64,000 nucleotides of DNA from Mycolicibacterium tusciae (GCF_002086795.1 NZ_MVIM01000015.1:1-64000), one strand, 5' to 3'. Counted from the stretch's first letter, positions 25,566 through 33,910 are shown. Notes: generated by a model from the letters alone, not told the origin. A program made the numbers and translations.

Positions 25566-26831
25566 ATGCCGCCCAGCCGGATTCGCATCACCGGCGCCCG
25601 AATCACCCCGGTTGCGTTCGTCGACCCGCCGCTGCTCAACACCGTCGGCGTGCACCAGCCGTACGCCTTGCGTGCGATCATCCAGCTCGACACCGACGCC
25701 GGACTCGTCGGCTTGGGCGAGACCTATGCCGACTCAACACACCTCGTCCGCTTGCAGGCCGCCGCCGATGCGATCACCGGGCTGGACGTGTTCTCGCTCA
25801 ACATGATCCACGCCGCCATTGCCGACCGGCTGCGCGGCGACAACGCGGCCGTCGGCACCGCGGGCATGATCACCACCGCCAGCGCGGTCGATCAGGTCTT
25901 CTCGCCGTTCGAGGTGGCCTGCCTCGACATTCAGGGCCACGCCACCGGACGGCCCGTCAGCGATCTGCTGGGCGGCACGGTCAGGAACACGGTGCCGTTC
26001 AGCGCCTACCTGTTCTACAAGTGGGCCGCACATCCCGGCCAGGAGCCCGACGCGTTCGGCGAGGCGCTCGACCCCGACGGGCTCGTCAAACAGGCCAAGC
26101 GCATTATCGACGAATACGGCTTCAGCGCAATCAAACTCAAGGGTGGGGTTTTCGCTCCCGAGGATGAGGTGGCGGCCATCGAGGCGCTGCACCAGGCGTT
26201 CCCCGATCACCCGCTGCGGCTGGACCCCAACGCGGCATGGACGCCCGAGACGTCGCTGAAGGTGGCCTCGAGCCTGTGGGACATCCTCGAGTACCTCGAA
26301 GACCCGACGCCCGGCCTCGACGGTATGGCCGAGGTCGCGAAGCAGGCTCCCATGCCGCTGGCGACCAACATGTGCGTCGTCGCATTCGACCAGCTTCGGC
26401 CAGCCGTGGCGAAAGGCTCGGTGCGCGTGGTGCTTTCCGATCATCACTACTGGGGTGGCCTGCAGCGCTCGCGGCTGCTCGCCGGCATCTGCGATACGTT
26501 CCAGCTCGGGCTGTCCATGCATTCCAACTCCCACCTCGGCATCAGCCTCGCCGCGATGGTGCACCTCGCGGGCGCGACCCCGAACCTCACCTACGCATGC
26601 GATACGCACTGGCCCTGGAAGGTCGAGGAGATCGTCAAGCCCGGCGTGCTGGAGTTCAAGGACGGCGCCGTGGCTGTGCCGACGACACCCGGTCTGGGTG
26701 TCGAGATTGACGACGACTCGCTGGCCGCGCTGCATGAGCAGTACGTCCGCTGCGGCATCCGCGACCGCGACGACACCGGCTACATGAAGACGATCGATCC
26801 CAGCTACGAGTTCGTCAGCCCCCGTTGGTAG
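25566..26831 (+). CDS. Glucarate-dehydratase-like enolase-superfamily enzyme
   Basis: A 421-residue enolase-superfamily acid-sugar dehydratase of the GlucD subgroup. The general base pair Lys190-x-Lys192 (AIKLKGGVF), metal-site residues in LRLDPNAAW (Asp220, Asn222), LEDPT (Glu245, Asp246) and ATNMC (Asn268), His319 in MHSNSHLG and an Asp in ACDTHWPW are all present. It differs from the orthodox GudD at 43750, so it may handle another hexarate or an epimer (idarate, galactarate). The ATG is two bases after the KDGDH stop, so translation is coupled. The pathway that follows (KDGDH and KGSADH) is encoded in the same operon. Confidence 0.85.
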   Translation: MPPSRIRITGARITPVAFVDPPLLNTVGVHQPYALRAIIQLDTDAGLVGLGETYADSTHLVRLQAAADAITGLDVFSLNMIHAAIADRLRGDNAAVGTAGMITTASAVDQVFSPFEVACLDIQGHATGRPVSDLLGGTVRNTVPFSAYLFYKWAAHPGQEPDAFGEALDPDGLVKQAKRIIDEYGFSAIKLKGGVFAPEDEVAAIEALHQAFPDHPLRLDPNAAWTPETSLKVASSLWDILEYLEDPTPGLDGMAEVAKQAPMPLATNMCVVAFDQLRPAVAKGSVRVVLSDHHYWGGLQRSRLLAGICDTFQLGLSMHSNSHLGISLAAMVHLAGATPNLTYACDTHWPWKVEEIVKPGVLEFKDGAVAVPTTPGLGVEIDDDSLAALHEQYVRCGIRDRDDTGYMKTIDPSYEFVSPRW

Positions 26832-26834
26832 CGC

Positions 26835-27506
26835 CTAGCCGGCGGTAGCCCCGGGAGCGCGGACCACCATCGGCACGGCGGGGAAATACCGCGCCATCTC
26901 TGACCGCGCTTTACGCAGGGCCGCGGTGCCGTAACCGTGCTTCCGATGGTCGGGGTGAATCCAGATCCGCACGTTCACCTCACCGCCGACCAGTTCCCCG
27001 AACACCATTCCGACGGTCTGCGTTCCGATTTCGGCAACCAACCACACCGCATCCTCGGCGCTGATCCGTCCGAGAGCCGAGCCGATCTCGTCGTCGAGAG
27101 GGCCCGCCGCACCGCCGGAGCCGTCACCGGCAGCACCCACGTCGGTCGTCCGGACTCCGAAGAGGTCTCGGTCGATCTCGCCGGAGAACGCCCGCAGCTC
27201 GAGATGCTCTCCCGAACTCTCGGGCCGTTCCATCAGGGTGAAGGTCAACCGGCTGTTCAGGTCCTCGAGTTCCGCAGCGATCTTGCGCCGGGAGTCTTTG
27301 GTGAGCCGATACATCGGCATCCCCACCACCGCTTCGGCGCCCAGCTGCGTGGTGCCGAGCAGTGCAGCAACCGCCTCGACGGCCGCGCCGCGATTGTCGG
27401 CATCGACGATCACATCGAGCACCTCGTGTCGGCGGTCGAGCGCAGCGATCAGGGCGTCGGTGATCTCGCGGCGCGAGGCAGCGTGATCGTGGTCATTATC
27501 AGCCAT
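26835..27506 (-). CDS. GNAT acetyltransferase with an N-terminal helical domain
   Basis: A 223-residue protein. The C-terminal half is GNAT-like: AVWLVAEIGTQTVGMVFGEL, then VRIWIHPDHRKHGYGTAAL containing the acetyl-CoA loop R-K-H-G-Y-G, and a final MVVRAPG. The first about 95 residues form a different helical region (HEVLDVIVDADNRGAAVEAV, VGMPMYRLTKDSRRKIAAEL) that resembles the 'MrLrrLT...ki..E' segment of GyrA coiled coils. That similarity is by eye only. A TACGCT box six bases before the ATG supports a leaderless start. It is convergent with the dehydratase gene three bases away. Substrate unknown. Confidence 0.65.
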   Translation of the reverse strand: MADNDHDHAASRREITDALIAALDRRHEVLDVIVDADNRGAAVEAVAALLGTTQLGAEAVVGMPMYRLTKDSRRKIAAELEDLNSRLTFTLMERPESSGEHLELRAFSGEIDRDLFGVRTTDVGAAGDGSGGAAGPLDDEIGSALGRISAEDAVWLVAEIGTQTVGMVFGELVGGEVNVRIWIHPDHRKHGYGTAALRKARSEMARYFPAVPMVVRAPGATAG

Positions 27507-27518
27507 GGCGCCAGCGTA
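27507..27518 (-). promoter_or_regulatory. TANNNT -10 box, leaderless-type, of the GNAT gene
   Basis: On the minus strand TACGCT followed by GGCGCC and then the ATG at 27506. This layout predicts a leaderless mRNA for the acetyltransferase. Confidence 0.35.
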
Positions 27519-27609
27519 AACGCCGGGCGTCAGATCCGCGGACTACAGCGACGAGCGGCCGCTCGCACCTGGCTTCGGGTGGTTCCACGGCGAGACGTTC
27601 CGGCATATT

Positions 27610-27671
27610 TGTATGACTCGGACCGCTCTCGCGTCGTTCGCTCGTTGACTTTCAGCTAAGCCAGTCATACA
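27610..27671. promoter_or_regulatory. Spaced 9-bp inverted repeat, putative operator of the P450 gene
   Basis: TGTATGACT (27610-27618) and AGTCATACA (27663-27671) are exact reverse complements, 44 bases apart. The right half covers the -10 box of the P450 promoter, so a protein bound there would block transcription. The TetR encoded after the P450 is the obvious candidate. Confidence 0.5.
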
Positions 27672-27673
27672 TT
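27645..27673 (+). promoter_or_regulatory. Promoter of the P450-tetR operon
   Basis: TTGACT (27645-27650), a 17-base spacer, TACATT (27668-27673). Predicted start near 27680 with a leader of about 33 bases ending in GGACAGGTGG before the ATG at 27713. Confidence 0.55.
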
Positions 27674-27712
27674 CAGTGAATTCTGTCGTCTCAGCCCCGG
27701 ACAGGTGGCCTC

Positions 27713-28942
27713 ATGACCGTCGACGTGCTTTCCTCCAACGTTTTCGAGGCCGGGTTGCCGTCACTGGCCTATGACGTCGACGAAACTCCCGCCGAGGTGT
27801 TCCCGCGAATTCGCGCTGCGCAGGCACAGGCCCCGATCGCGATCGGACCGTTCGGGCCCGAGATCCTCTCCCACGAACTTGTGCGGACGGTGTTGCGTGA
27901 CCCGCGCTTCACGATCCCGCCGGGCATGAACCTGATGGTGCAGGGCATCAACTCGGGACCGTTATGGGACAAGATCGTCAACAGCCTCCTCGGCCTCGAT
28001 GGCGAGCCGCACCGCCGCCTGCGCAGCCTGGTGTCCAAGGCGTTCACACCCAAGGCCAGCGCACGGTTGCACGACACCATCGTCGAGGTGATCAACGACC
28101 TGATCGATCATGTGGCCGCCGAAGGGCGTTGCGACATCGTCACGGATATCGCCCGGCCGTACCCCGTGCCGATCATCTGCGCCCTGCTCGGCGCCCCGCG
28201 TGAGGACTGGGAGCAGTTCTCGCTGTGGGCCGACGACATCTTCACCGCCTTCACCTTCAGTCCCGACGGCATCGACCAGGAATTCGTCATGCACGCGTGG
28301 AACGAACTCGATGACTATGTCGACGAGATGGTCGCGCGGCGCCGCCACAACCCGACCGACGATCTGCTGTCTGATCTGATCCGTGCGGAGGACGAAGGCG
28401 ATCGACTCAACGCCGCCGAACTACGGATGCTGGCGGGCGGCCTGCTGCTCGCGGGCACCGACACCACCCGAAATCAGCTGTCGGCGTCCATCGACGTGCT
28501 CGTCGAGCATCCCGACCAGTGGGCGCTGCTGGCCGAACACCCCGAACTGGCGGCAGGCGCCGTCGAGGAGACCATGCGCCATTCGCCGATCGCGTCCGGC
28601 ACGCTTCGCCTCGTCACAGACGACACCGAGCTGGCTGGCCACGTGTTCCCCGCCGGAACGCTGGTGCTTGTCAATACCTATGCGGCCAACCGGGATCCGG
28701 CCATTTGCCACGATCCCGACCGCTTCGACATCAGTCGGACCGACGCGCCCGCGGTGCTGAGTTTCGGCGGCGGCGTCCACTACTGCCTGGGGGCGAATCT
28801 GGCCCGCCTCGAGCTTGCCGAGGCCCTCCGAATCGTGACCCGCCGAATGACCAAGCCGACACGCAGCGGACCGGCGCCGTGGAAGCCGATGATGGAGTTG
28901 AGTGGGCCGACGACGCTTCCGATCGAGTTCTGCCATGGCTAA
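27713..28942 (+). CDS. Cytochrome P450
   Basis: A 409-residue soluble bacterial P450. The heme-binding loop is FGGGVHYCLGANLARLE (Cys358 ligand), the oxygen-activation motif LAGTDTT is at 246-252, and the ExxR pair is Glu286/Arg289. The region after residue 80 (WDKIVNSLLGLDGEPHRRLR) carries the C-helix that contacts heme propionates. It needs a ferredoxin and reductase, which the genes at 19532 and 19728 could supply. The TetR gene overlaps its end by eight bases, so the enzyme is probably self-limiting through that repressor. Substrate and CYP family are not assigned here. Confidence 0.92.
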   Translation: MTVDVLSSNVFEAGLPSLAYDVDETPAEVFPRIRAAQAQAPIAIGPFGPEILSHELVRTVLRDPRFTIPPGMNLMVQGINSGPLWDKIVNSLLGLDGEPHRRLRSLVSKAFTPKASARLHDTIVEVINDLIDHVAAEGRCDIVTDIARPYPVPIICALLGAPREDWEQFSLWADDIFTAFTFSPDGIDQEFVMHAWNELDDYVDEMVARRRHNPTDDLLSDLIRAEDEGDRLNAAELRMLAGGLLLAGTDTTRNQLSASIDVLVEHPDQWALLAEHPELAAGAVEETMRHSPIASGTLRLVTDDTELAGHVFPAGTLVLVNTYAANRDPAICHDPDRFDISRTDAPAVLSFGGGVHYCLGANLARLELAEALRIVTRRMTKPTRSGPAPWKPMMELSGPTTLPIEFCHG

Positions 28943-29606
28943 CCGCGGCTGGTCCGGCGATCCTCCGGCGACCGACGAGGAGGCGATCGACCGCATTCTC
29001 GACGTGGCCGACGCGATCATCGCCGAGCGTGGGTCCGCGGTGCGCATCGCCGACGTCGCGCGCACGCTCGGTGTCACCCGACAGACCGTCTACCGCTATT
29101 TCCCGGGCACCGAGGAGCTGCTGCTGGCCAGCGGAATGCGCACGGCCGACGGCTTTCTCGACCAACTCGCCGAACACACCAGGGGGTTGACCGAGCCCGC
29201 CGCGGCGATGGTCGAAGGCATCGCCTTCGCCGTCGAGCGACTCGCCGAAGATGCGCACTTCGCCAATCTGCTCAGGAACGGCAACAAGAGCGGGGCGGCC
29301 GTCTCGCTCACGTCCGACACCTCCAAGGCCTTCAGCCGCTCGATGCTGCACCGGTGCGACGTCGACTGGGAGAAGCACGGTTACGACGAGGCGGCGCTCG
29401 ACGAGCTCGCCGAGTTGGGGCTGCGCACGTTCCACTCGATACTCGTCGACCCCGGCGACCCCGCGCGTGACGGTTATGCCCTGCGCCGCTTCATCTCTCG
29501 ATGGTTGGGCCCCGCCATCGTCTACCCGCGGCTGACCCAGGTCATGGAGGCGCTGCAGCCGGTCGGCACACGAGCGAAACGCAGCCGGCCTACAGCTGCG
29601 TCGTGA
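28935..29606 (+). CDS. TetR-family transcriptional regulator of the P450 operon
   Basis: A 223-residue TetR regulator. The DNA-binding domain is at about 20-65: ILDVADAIIAERG, then VRIADVARTLGVTRQTVYRY and FPGTEELLLASG, the standard helix-turn-helix and helix four. The ligand domain has no recognised effector motif. The ATG at 28935 lies inside the end of the P450 gene (eight-base overlap), so both are made from one mRNA. The operator-like repeat overlapping the P450 -10 box is its probable site, which would make the pair autoregulated. This is inference from position. Confidence 0.85.
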   Translation: MANRGWSGDPPATDEEAIDRILDVADAIIAERGSAVRIADVARTLGVTRQTVYRYFPGTEELLLASGMRTADGFLDQLAEHTRGLTEPAAAMVEGIAFAVERLAEDAHFANLLRNGNKSGAAVSLTSDTSKAFSRSMLHRCDVDWEKHGYDEAALDELAELGLRTFHSILVDPGDPARDGYALRRFISRWLGPAIVYPRLTQVMEALQPVGTRAKRSRPTAAS

Positions 29607-29635
29607 CCACACCGCCTAAACTAATGCACCATAGG

Positions 29636-29671
29636 CACGCAAATTGCGTGTAGTGATGCAAGGAGTGCATC
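29636..29671. promoter_or_regulatory. Two palindromes at the start of the lysR gene
   Basis: CACGCAA-A-TTGCGTG (29636-29650) and GATGCA-AGGAG-TGCATC (29655-29671). The loop of the second is the ribosome-binding site AGGAG, one base before the GTG start, so a folded mRNA would hide it. The first is a good candidate for an autoregulatory LysR site. Confidence 0.45.
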
Positions 29672-29672
29672 G

Positions 29673-30599
29673 GTGTTTTCACTGGCCCGCCTGTCCTGCT
29701 TCGTCGCCGTCGCCGAGGAACTGCACTTCGGTCGCGCCGCCGAACGCCTACACATGACCCAGCCGCCGCTGAGCAGGCAGATTCAGCAGCTCGAGAGCGA
29801 GCTCGGCGTGCAGCTCATCGACCGCACCACCCGGACCGTCACCCTCACGCCCGCCGGCGTCGCGTTCCTCCCCGACGCGCGACGCATCCTCCAACTCGCC
29901 GAGGGTGCCGCCCAGACCGTCAAGCGCATTCCCGAAGGCGACCTCGGCACCGTTGTCGTCGGATTCACCGCGGCCTCCGCCCATGTCGTGTTGCCGCGTC
30001 TGCTCAGCGCCGCCCGCGAGAAGCTGCCCGACGTGAAACTCGACCTGCGTGAGATGGTGACGGCCGTTCAGCTCGACGGCCTGATGAGCGGCGAACTGGA
30101 TCTCGGCATGGCACGCCCGCCGGTGAAGCGGCCCGGGTTGGTCTCACGTCCGCTGCTGCACGAGCAGCTGATCGCCGCGCTTCCCGAGGAACATCCGCTT
30201 GCCGGCCTGAACCGTCAGTTGACGCTGAACGATCTCGACGGACAGGACGTCATCATGTACTCCCCGATTCAGGCAAGGTATTTCAACGAACTGCTGATCA
30301 GCACGTTCACCATCGCCGGGGCATCGCCACGCTATGTGCAGTACGTGACGCAGGTGCACACGATGCTGGTGCTGGTACGCACCGGCATCGGCATCGCGCT
30401 GGTTCCGGCGTCGGCGGCGACGCTGCATCCCGACAACGTCGTGTTCCGCACCATCGGCGCGTTCCGCGAGCGCCCGGTCGAACTCGACGCCGTCTGGCGC
30501 GGCGACAGCAGCAATCCCGCCCTGCACCGTCTGCTCAGAGATGTTCTGCCGCAGCGGGAATGGACGACGGACAACCTCGTTGAAGATGTGCTGAGCTAG
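29673..30599 (+). CDS. LysR-family transcriptional regulator
   Basis: A 308-residue LysR regulator. The winged helix at the N-terminus reads LSCFVAVAEELHFGRAAERL followed by HMTQPPLSRQIQQLESELGV, the diagnostic segment. The effector domain (about 90-295) has the two-lobe periplasmic-binding layout, with GFTAASAHVVLPRLL at its first strand. It begins with GTG. Style resembles BenM/CatM-like activators of aromatic or small-acid pathways, but the ligand cannot be read. Its stop overlaps the stop of the serine hydrolase on the opposite strand. Whether it controls the sugar-acid operons is unknown; no divergent target gene sits beside it. Confidence 0.88.
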   Translation: MFSLARLSCFVAVAEELHFGRAAERLHMTQPPLSRQIQQLESELGVQLIDRTTRTVTLTPAGVAFLPDARRILQLAEGAAQTVKRIPEGDLGTVVVGFTAASAHVVLPRLLSAAREKLPDVKLDLREMVTAVQLDGLMSGELDLGMARPPVKRPGLVSRPLLHEQLIAALPEEHPLAGLNRQLTLNDLDGQDVIMYSPIQARYFNELLISTFTIAGASPRYVQYVTQVHTMLVLVRTGIGIALVPASAATLHPDNVVFRTIGAFRERPVELDAVWRGDSSNPALHRLLRDVLPQREWTTDNLVEDVLS

Positions 30600-31837
30600 T
30601 AGTTCATCCCGGTATAGACCTCGTTGAGGACCTTCGGCAGCAACGCGTTCGCGGTCGTGGCGCCATCGGGCGACAACGTGAGGTTCGTCCAAATGACCAG
30701 CGTCACATCGTTGTCCGGATCGTGGCCCATGAACGAGTTGAAGCCCGGCAGCTCGCCGCCGTGGTAGTACATCTGCGCGGTTGGACTGTAGCGCTGATAT
30801 GAGATTCCGTATCCGTACATCTGCCCGCCGGGTGAGTCCGGATCCTCGATCTGCAGGCTGTCCAACCACTGCTGCTGATAATCGGCGTTGAACACCTCGC
30901 CCGATACCAGCGCCTTGATCCACGTAGCCAGGTCGTCGGCCGTGGAGATGGCTCCGCCCGCCGCGGTGGCGTACGACGGGTTCTGATAGGTGTAGTCGAT
31001 CGGTTTGAGTGCACCGGAACGCATTTCGGCTTGCATCTCTGCCGGGTACGCGATGTCGGCCAGCGCGTACTTGCTCTCGCCGTACATGTAGCCGTGTGCG
31101 TAGGGCGCCGGAATCGACGTGTCGTCGATCGCCGGTAGCGACGTCTGGCCGATGCCGACCGGGCCGAACAGGCGTTTCTTGAACTGTTCGGCAAGCGGAC
31201 GCCCACCGACCTTCTCGGCGATGACACCCAGCACCACGTAGTTGGTGTTGTCGTACATGTACTCCGCGCCCGGAGCGAACTCCCGGGGATGGGCGAACGC
31301 GATCGCCAGCGCCTCTTGCGGCGTCCAGGCTTTCACCGGATCGGAGTCGAGGGCTTCGGCGAGTTCGGGTGCTTCCGTGTAGTTGTAGAGGCCGCTGCGC
31401 ATCTTCAGCAGATCGGCGATCGTGGTCTTGTCACCGTCGGGCACGTCGGGAACGTATTTCGACACGGGATCAGTGAATTTCAGCTTGCCGTCCTGCGCGA
31501 GCAGCACGATGAGCGCCGCGGTCAGTGTCTTGGTGTTCGACGCGATCCGGAAATGCGTACCCCCGGCGGGCGGCCTCTGCGCGCCGAGCTCGGTCGTGCC
31601 GACCGCCGCTCGATATTCCCCCTGGGGGGTCCGCAGAACCACCATCGCGCCGGGCACGTAGAGGTCCTTGGCCGCCTTCTCGACGGCCGTTTGGAACGCC
31701 GCGGCATCGATGGGCTTGAGCGCCGGGTTGGCCGTCGTGGTCGTCTCGGATGCCGTCGTCGACTCCGACGACGAGCAGGCGCCGATGACGAGGCCCACGC
31801 ACATCGCCAGTGACGCGACCCGAACCGTTGCCTTCAT
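30596..31837 (-). CDS. Lipoprotein serine hydrolase, class C beta-lactamase/DD-peptidase fold
   Basis: A 413-residue surface lipoprotein. Signal peptide MKATVRVASLAMCVGLVIGAC ends in an IGAC lipobox, followed by a Ser/Thr linker. Catalytic motifs of the serine beta-lactamase/DD-carboxypeptidase fold are Ser100-Asn-Thr-Lys103 (RIASNTKTL), Tyr195-Asp-Asn197 (MYDNTNYVVLG) and a HGG in YHGGELPGFNS. Mycobacteria have many such proteins with esterase, carboxypeptidase or lactamase activity; which one applies is not visible. It is convergent with lysR (stops overlap) and separated by 23 bp from the next gene upstream. Confidence 0.88.
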   Translation of the reverse strand: MKATVRVASLAMCVGLVIGACSSSESTTASETTTTANPALKPIDAAAFQTAVEKAAKDLYVPGAMVVLRTPQGEYRAAVGTTELGAQRPPAGGTHFRIASNTKTLTAALIVLLAQDGKLKFTDPVSKYVPDVPDGDKTTIADLLKMRSGLYNYTEAPELAEALDSDPVKAWTPQEALAIAFAHPREFAPGAEYMYDNTNYVVLGVIAEKVGGRPLAEQFKKRLFGPVGIGQTSLPAIDDTSIPAPYAHGYMYGESKYALADIAYPAEMQAEMRSGALKPIDYTYQNPSYATAAGGAISTADDLATWIKALVSGEVFNADYQQQWLDSLQIEDPDSPGGQMYGYGISYQRYSPTAQMYYHGGELPGFNSFMGHDPDNDVTLVIWTNLTLSPDGATTANALLPKVLNEVYTGMNY

Positions 31838-31860
31838 TGCCGCACCCTAGGTCTTGAAAG

Positions 31861-32751
31861 TCAGACGCGCGCGGGAACGGCCGCACGCGACTCGAAGCGC
31901 GGACGGGTCACAACGTCCACCACTCGGTGCAGCCACGGTGTCCGGACGGGCCGCCACACATGCCGGTGCTCGGCCGGCCACGCGTACGCGGGTCCGCCGT
32001 CGTCGACCAGCGATAGCAGACGTGGCTCACCCAGCAAGCGCGCCGACATCGCATACAGCGCCTCGGCCCGCGGCGCGATCACCCCGACGTCGACCATGCG
32101 AAACACTCTGTTCTCGCTGTCGATAATCTCTTCGATCGTCACGTTCTCGATCGGGTAGCTCACGGGCAGCACATCTTTCATCGACAGCAGCGCCTGCGGT
32201 CCGCGCGCCCGCGGATGGCCGACGAGCGTCGCCACGGGCGCGAACCGACCCAGCGCGAGGTTTGCGTCGAACACCAAAGCATGCGCATAGAGCACCCGCA
32301 CCAGAACCACATTCATGAAGAACCGCTCGGCCAGGCCTTCCCGCTCGGCCAGCTCGGCGTGCGCGAGATAACCGGCCACGACGCTCGCGTTGTGGGCCAG
32401 GTACCAAGACCGCGCCGACGGCGCGCGGAAGAAGTCCACCCAGTGCTGAACCGTCGGTCGCGACGCCACCACATCCTCACGCTCGACCAGAAGCTTCGCC
32501 TCGAGGGCGTCGCGCAGCAGATCCTCGTTGACCGCACGCCACCACGGGCTGCCCGGCACCCCGGCGTCCAATGCATTGAGGACACCCCGCGACTGCTGCC
32601 ACCGCATGAACGCCACCACCGCGCGCCGGTACGGGCGGAAGGGCCGCCGCGCACCGCGAAGCGCATACGTGTCACCGGCCAACCGAATGCGCGCCGCGGG
32701 ATCGTCGCGCACCGCGGCGACCATCCGCGAGGCTTCCTGGGCGGCGGTCAC
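31861..32751 (-). CDS. Mycobacterial protein of unknown function, paired with a TetR regulator
   Basis: A 296-residue protein with no recognised domain. It is rich in Arg, Ala and Val, with features such as AFMRWQQSRGVLNALDAGVP, AREGLAERFFMNVVLVRVLY-like helices, and IENVTIEEIIDSENRVFRMV. No signal peptide is seen and only weakly hydrophobic helices around 170-200. The GTG at 32751 is chosen because GAGGAGC lies just before it. It is divergent from the TetR gene at 32813, with a 19-bp palindrome between them, so it is very likely the TetR target. Function cannot be inferred further. Confidence 0.65.
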   Translation of the reverse strand: MTAAQEASRMVAAVRDDPAARIRLAGDTYALRGARRPFRPYRRAVVAFMRWQQSRGVLNALDAGVPGSPWWRAVNEDLLRDALEAKLLVEREDVVASRPTVQHWVDFFRAPSARSWYLAHNASVVAGYLAHAELAEREGLAERFFMNVVLVRVLYAHALVFDANLALGRFAPVATLVGHPRARGPQALLSMKDVLPVSYPIENVTIEEIIDSENRVFRMVDVGVIAPRAEALYAMSARLLGEPRLLSLVDDGGPAYAWPAEHRHVWRPVRTPWLHRVVDVVTRPRFESRAAVPARV

Positions 32752-32770
32752 GTTCTGCTCCTCTCGTCGA

Positions 32771-32789
32771 ATGTGAACACGATTCACAT
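32771..32789. promoter_or_regulatory. 19-bp palindromic operator between divergent genes
   Basis: ATGTGAA-CACGA-TTCACAT is a perfect 7-bp inverted repeat with a five-base centre. It lies between the unknown gene (start 32751) and tetR (start 32813), the position expected for a TetR-bound operator controlling both. Confidence 0.6.
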
Positions 32790-32799
32790 CAGATGATGT

Positions 32800-32805
32800 T
32801 AGCGT
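32800..32805 (+). promoter_or_regulatory. TANNNT -10 box, leaderless-type, of tetR
   Basis: TAGCGT followed by seven bases and the ATG at 32813. Together with the operator upstream this suggests a leaderless, self-repressed tetR transcript. Confidence 0.4.
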
Positions 32806-32812
32806 TGTAAAC

Positions 32813-33448
32813 ATGCCACGTCCAGTGGAAATTCCCGATCCCGAAAAGTCATCCCCGCACGCCAAGCGGGGCGCCTACCACCACGGAGATCTCAAGCGCG
32901 CACTGACCGATGCGGCCTTGCAGTTGGTTCAGGAGAAGGGCCCGAAGGGTTTCACGCTGCGCGAGGTCGCCCGGCGCGCGGGCGTCAGCGCTGCCGCGCC
33001 CTATCGACACTTCGCCGACAAGGCACAGCTGCTGGCCGCCGTGGCCACGCAAGGGTTCGTCCAACTGCACGAGGCGTTGGATGGCACGGTCGCGGCCAAC
33101 GACGACCTCGCCGAGCAAGCACTCGCGATGGGCAGGGAGTACGTGCGATGGGCCGTCACCCATCCCGACTATTACCAGGTGATGTTCGGTGCCGAACTCG
33201 ACAAGACCGAGAGCCCCGAGGTGGTTGCCGCCGGGATACGTGCCTTCGACGATCTACTCGACACCATCGTGCGGTGTCAGCAGGCCGGACTGCTACCCGC
33301 CGGCGACCCACGCGCGACCGCAGGCCCCATTTGGTCGCTGCTGCACGGCATTTCGATGCTCACGATCGGCGGCGAACTCACCCACGTCGGCATCGACGAG
33401 GAAACCGAGGCGCTGACGGAACGTTCGCTGCGCCAGATGATGTTCTGA
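32813..33448 (+). CDS. TetR-family regulator with WHG-type C-terminal domain
   Basis: A 211-residue TetR regulator. The HTH at about 20-70 has AYHHGDLKRALTDAALQLVQ, then GFTLREVARRAGVSAAAPYR and HFADKAQLLAAVATQGF. The phrase YHHGDL at the N-terminus and the C-terminal AGPIWSLLHGISMLTIGGEL mark the TetR_C-33/WHG subgroup, common in actinobacteria. The ATG has a TAGCGT box seven bases upstream. Divergent from the unknown gene at 31861-32751, with a perfect 19-bp palindrome between. Its ligand is not known; WHG-type regulators are often near fatty-acid or cofactor genes. Confidence 0.88.
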   Translation: MPRPVEIPDPEKSSPHAKRGAYHHGDLKRALTDAALQLVQEKGPKGFTLREVARRAGVSAAAPYRHFADKAQLLAAVATQGFVQLHEALDGTVAANDDLAEQALAMGREYVRWAVTHPDYYQVMFGAELDKTESPEVVAAGIRAFDDLLDTIVRCQQAGLLPAGDPRATAGPIWSLLHGISMLTIGGELTHVGIDEETEALTERSLRQMMF

Positions 33449-33552
33449 CCGCCCGATTCCGCTCTCTTAATGTTTACTCAGAGATGTTCTGCCACAAGGG
33501 GAATAGGCGTCCTCGATCGAAAAGAGACGTGGTGAGCAGGGCTGATGCGTGC

Positions 33553-33558
33553 TAGCGT
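33553..33558 (+). promoter_or_regulatory. TANNNT -10 box, leaderless-type, of the hemophore-related gene
   Basis: TAGCGT followed by six bases and the ATG at 33565, again fitting a leaderless transcript. No ribosome-binding site is present before this ATG. Confidence 0.4.
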
Positions 33559-33564
33559 CGACGC

Positions 33565-33894
33565 ATGCGCTTGAAAGCAAAGACTCTCGTCGCCTCGGGC
33601 GGTTTGCTGCTGTCGATGGCCGCAGGCGCCGGAACGGCGTCTGCACAGGATCTCGGCCCGCTCCTCAACACCACCTGCACGTATCCGCAGGTGATCGGGG
33701 CGCTCTCGGCTCAGAACCCAGCCGCTGCGGGCCAGTTGACCGCCTCGCCCTCGACCGTCGCCATTGTCCAGCAGTACCTCGTGTCGCCCCCCACCGAGCG
33801 CCAGAAAATGCTCTCGCGACTGCAAACGCTTCCGGGCGCCGCACAGTACGTCGGCCTCCTGTTGGGCGTCGCAGGAACCTGCAACAGCTTCTGA
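33565..33894 (+). CDS. Hemophore-related secreted protein
   Basis: A 109-residue exported protein of the mycobacterial hemophore (MHB) type. A Sec signal peptide, about residues 1-28, ends at TASAQDLG. The mature helical domain starts LLNTTCTYPQVIGALSAQNP and ends VAGTCNSF, so the two Cys (about 38 and 106) would form the single disulfide seen in the haem-binding Rv0203-like group. No Tyr/His haem ligand is assigned by eye. It is likely leaderless. It is convergent with the downstream kinase gene and not in an operon. A role in haem or related ligand carriage outside the cell is inferred from the family. Confidence 0.7.
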   Translation: MRLKAKTLVASGGLLLSMAAGAGTASAQDLGPLLNTTCTYPQVIGALSAQNPAAAGQLTASPSTVAIVQQYLVSPPTERQKMLSRLQTLPGAAQYVGLLLGVAGTCNSF

Positions 33895-33910
33895 CTCGCG
33901 GAGCGGCCGC

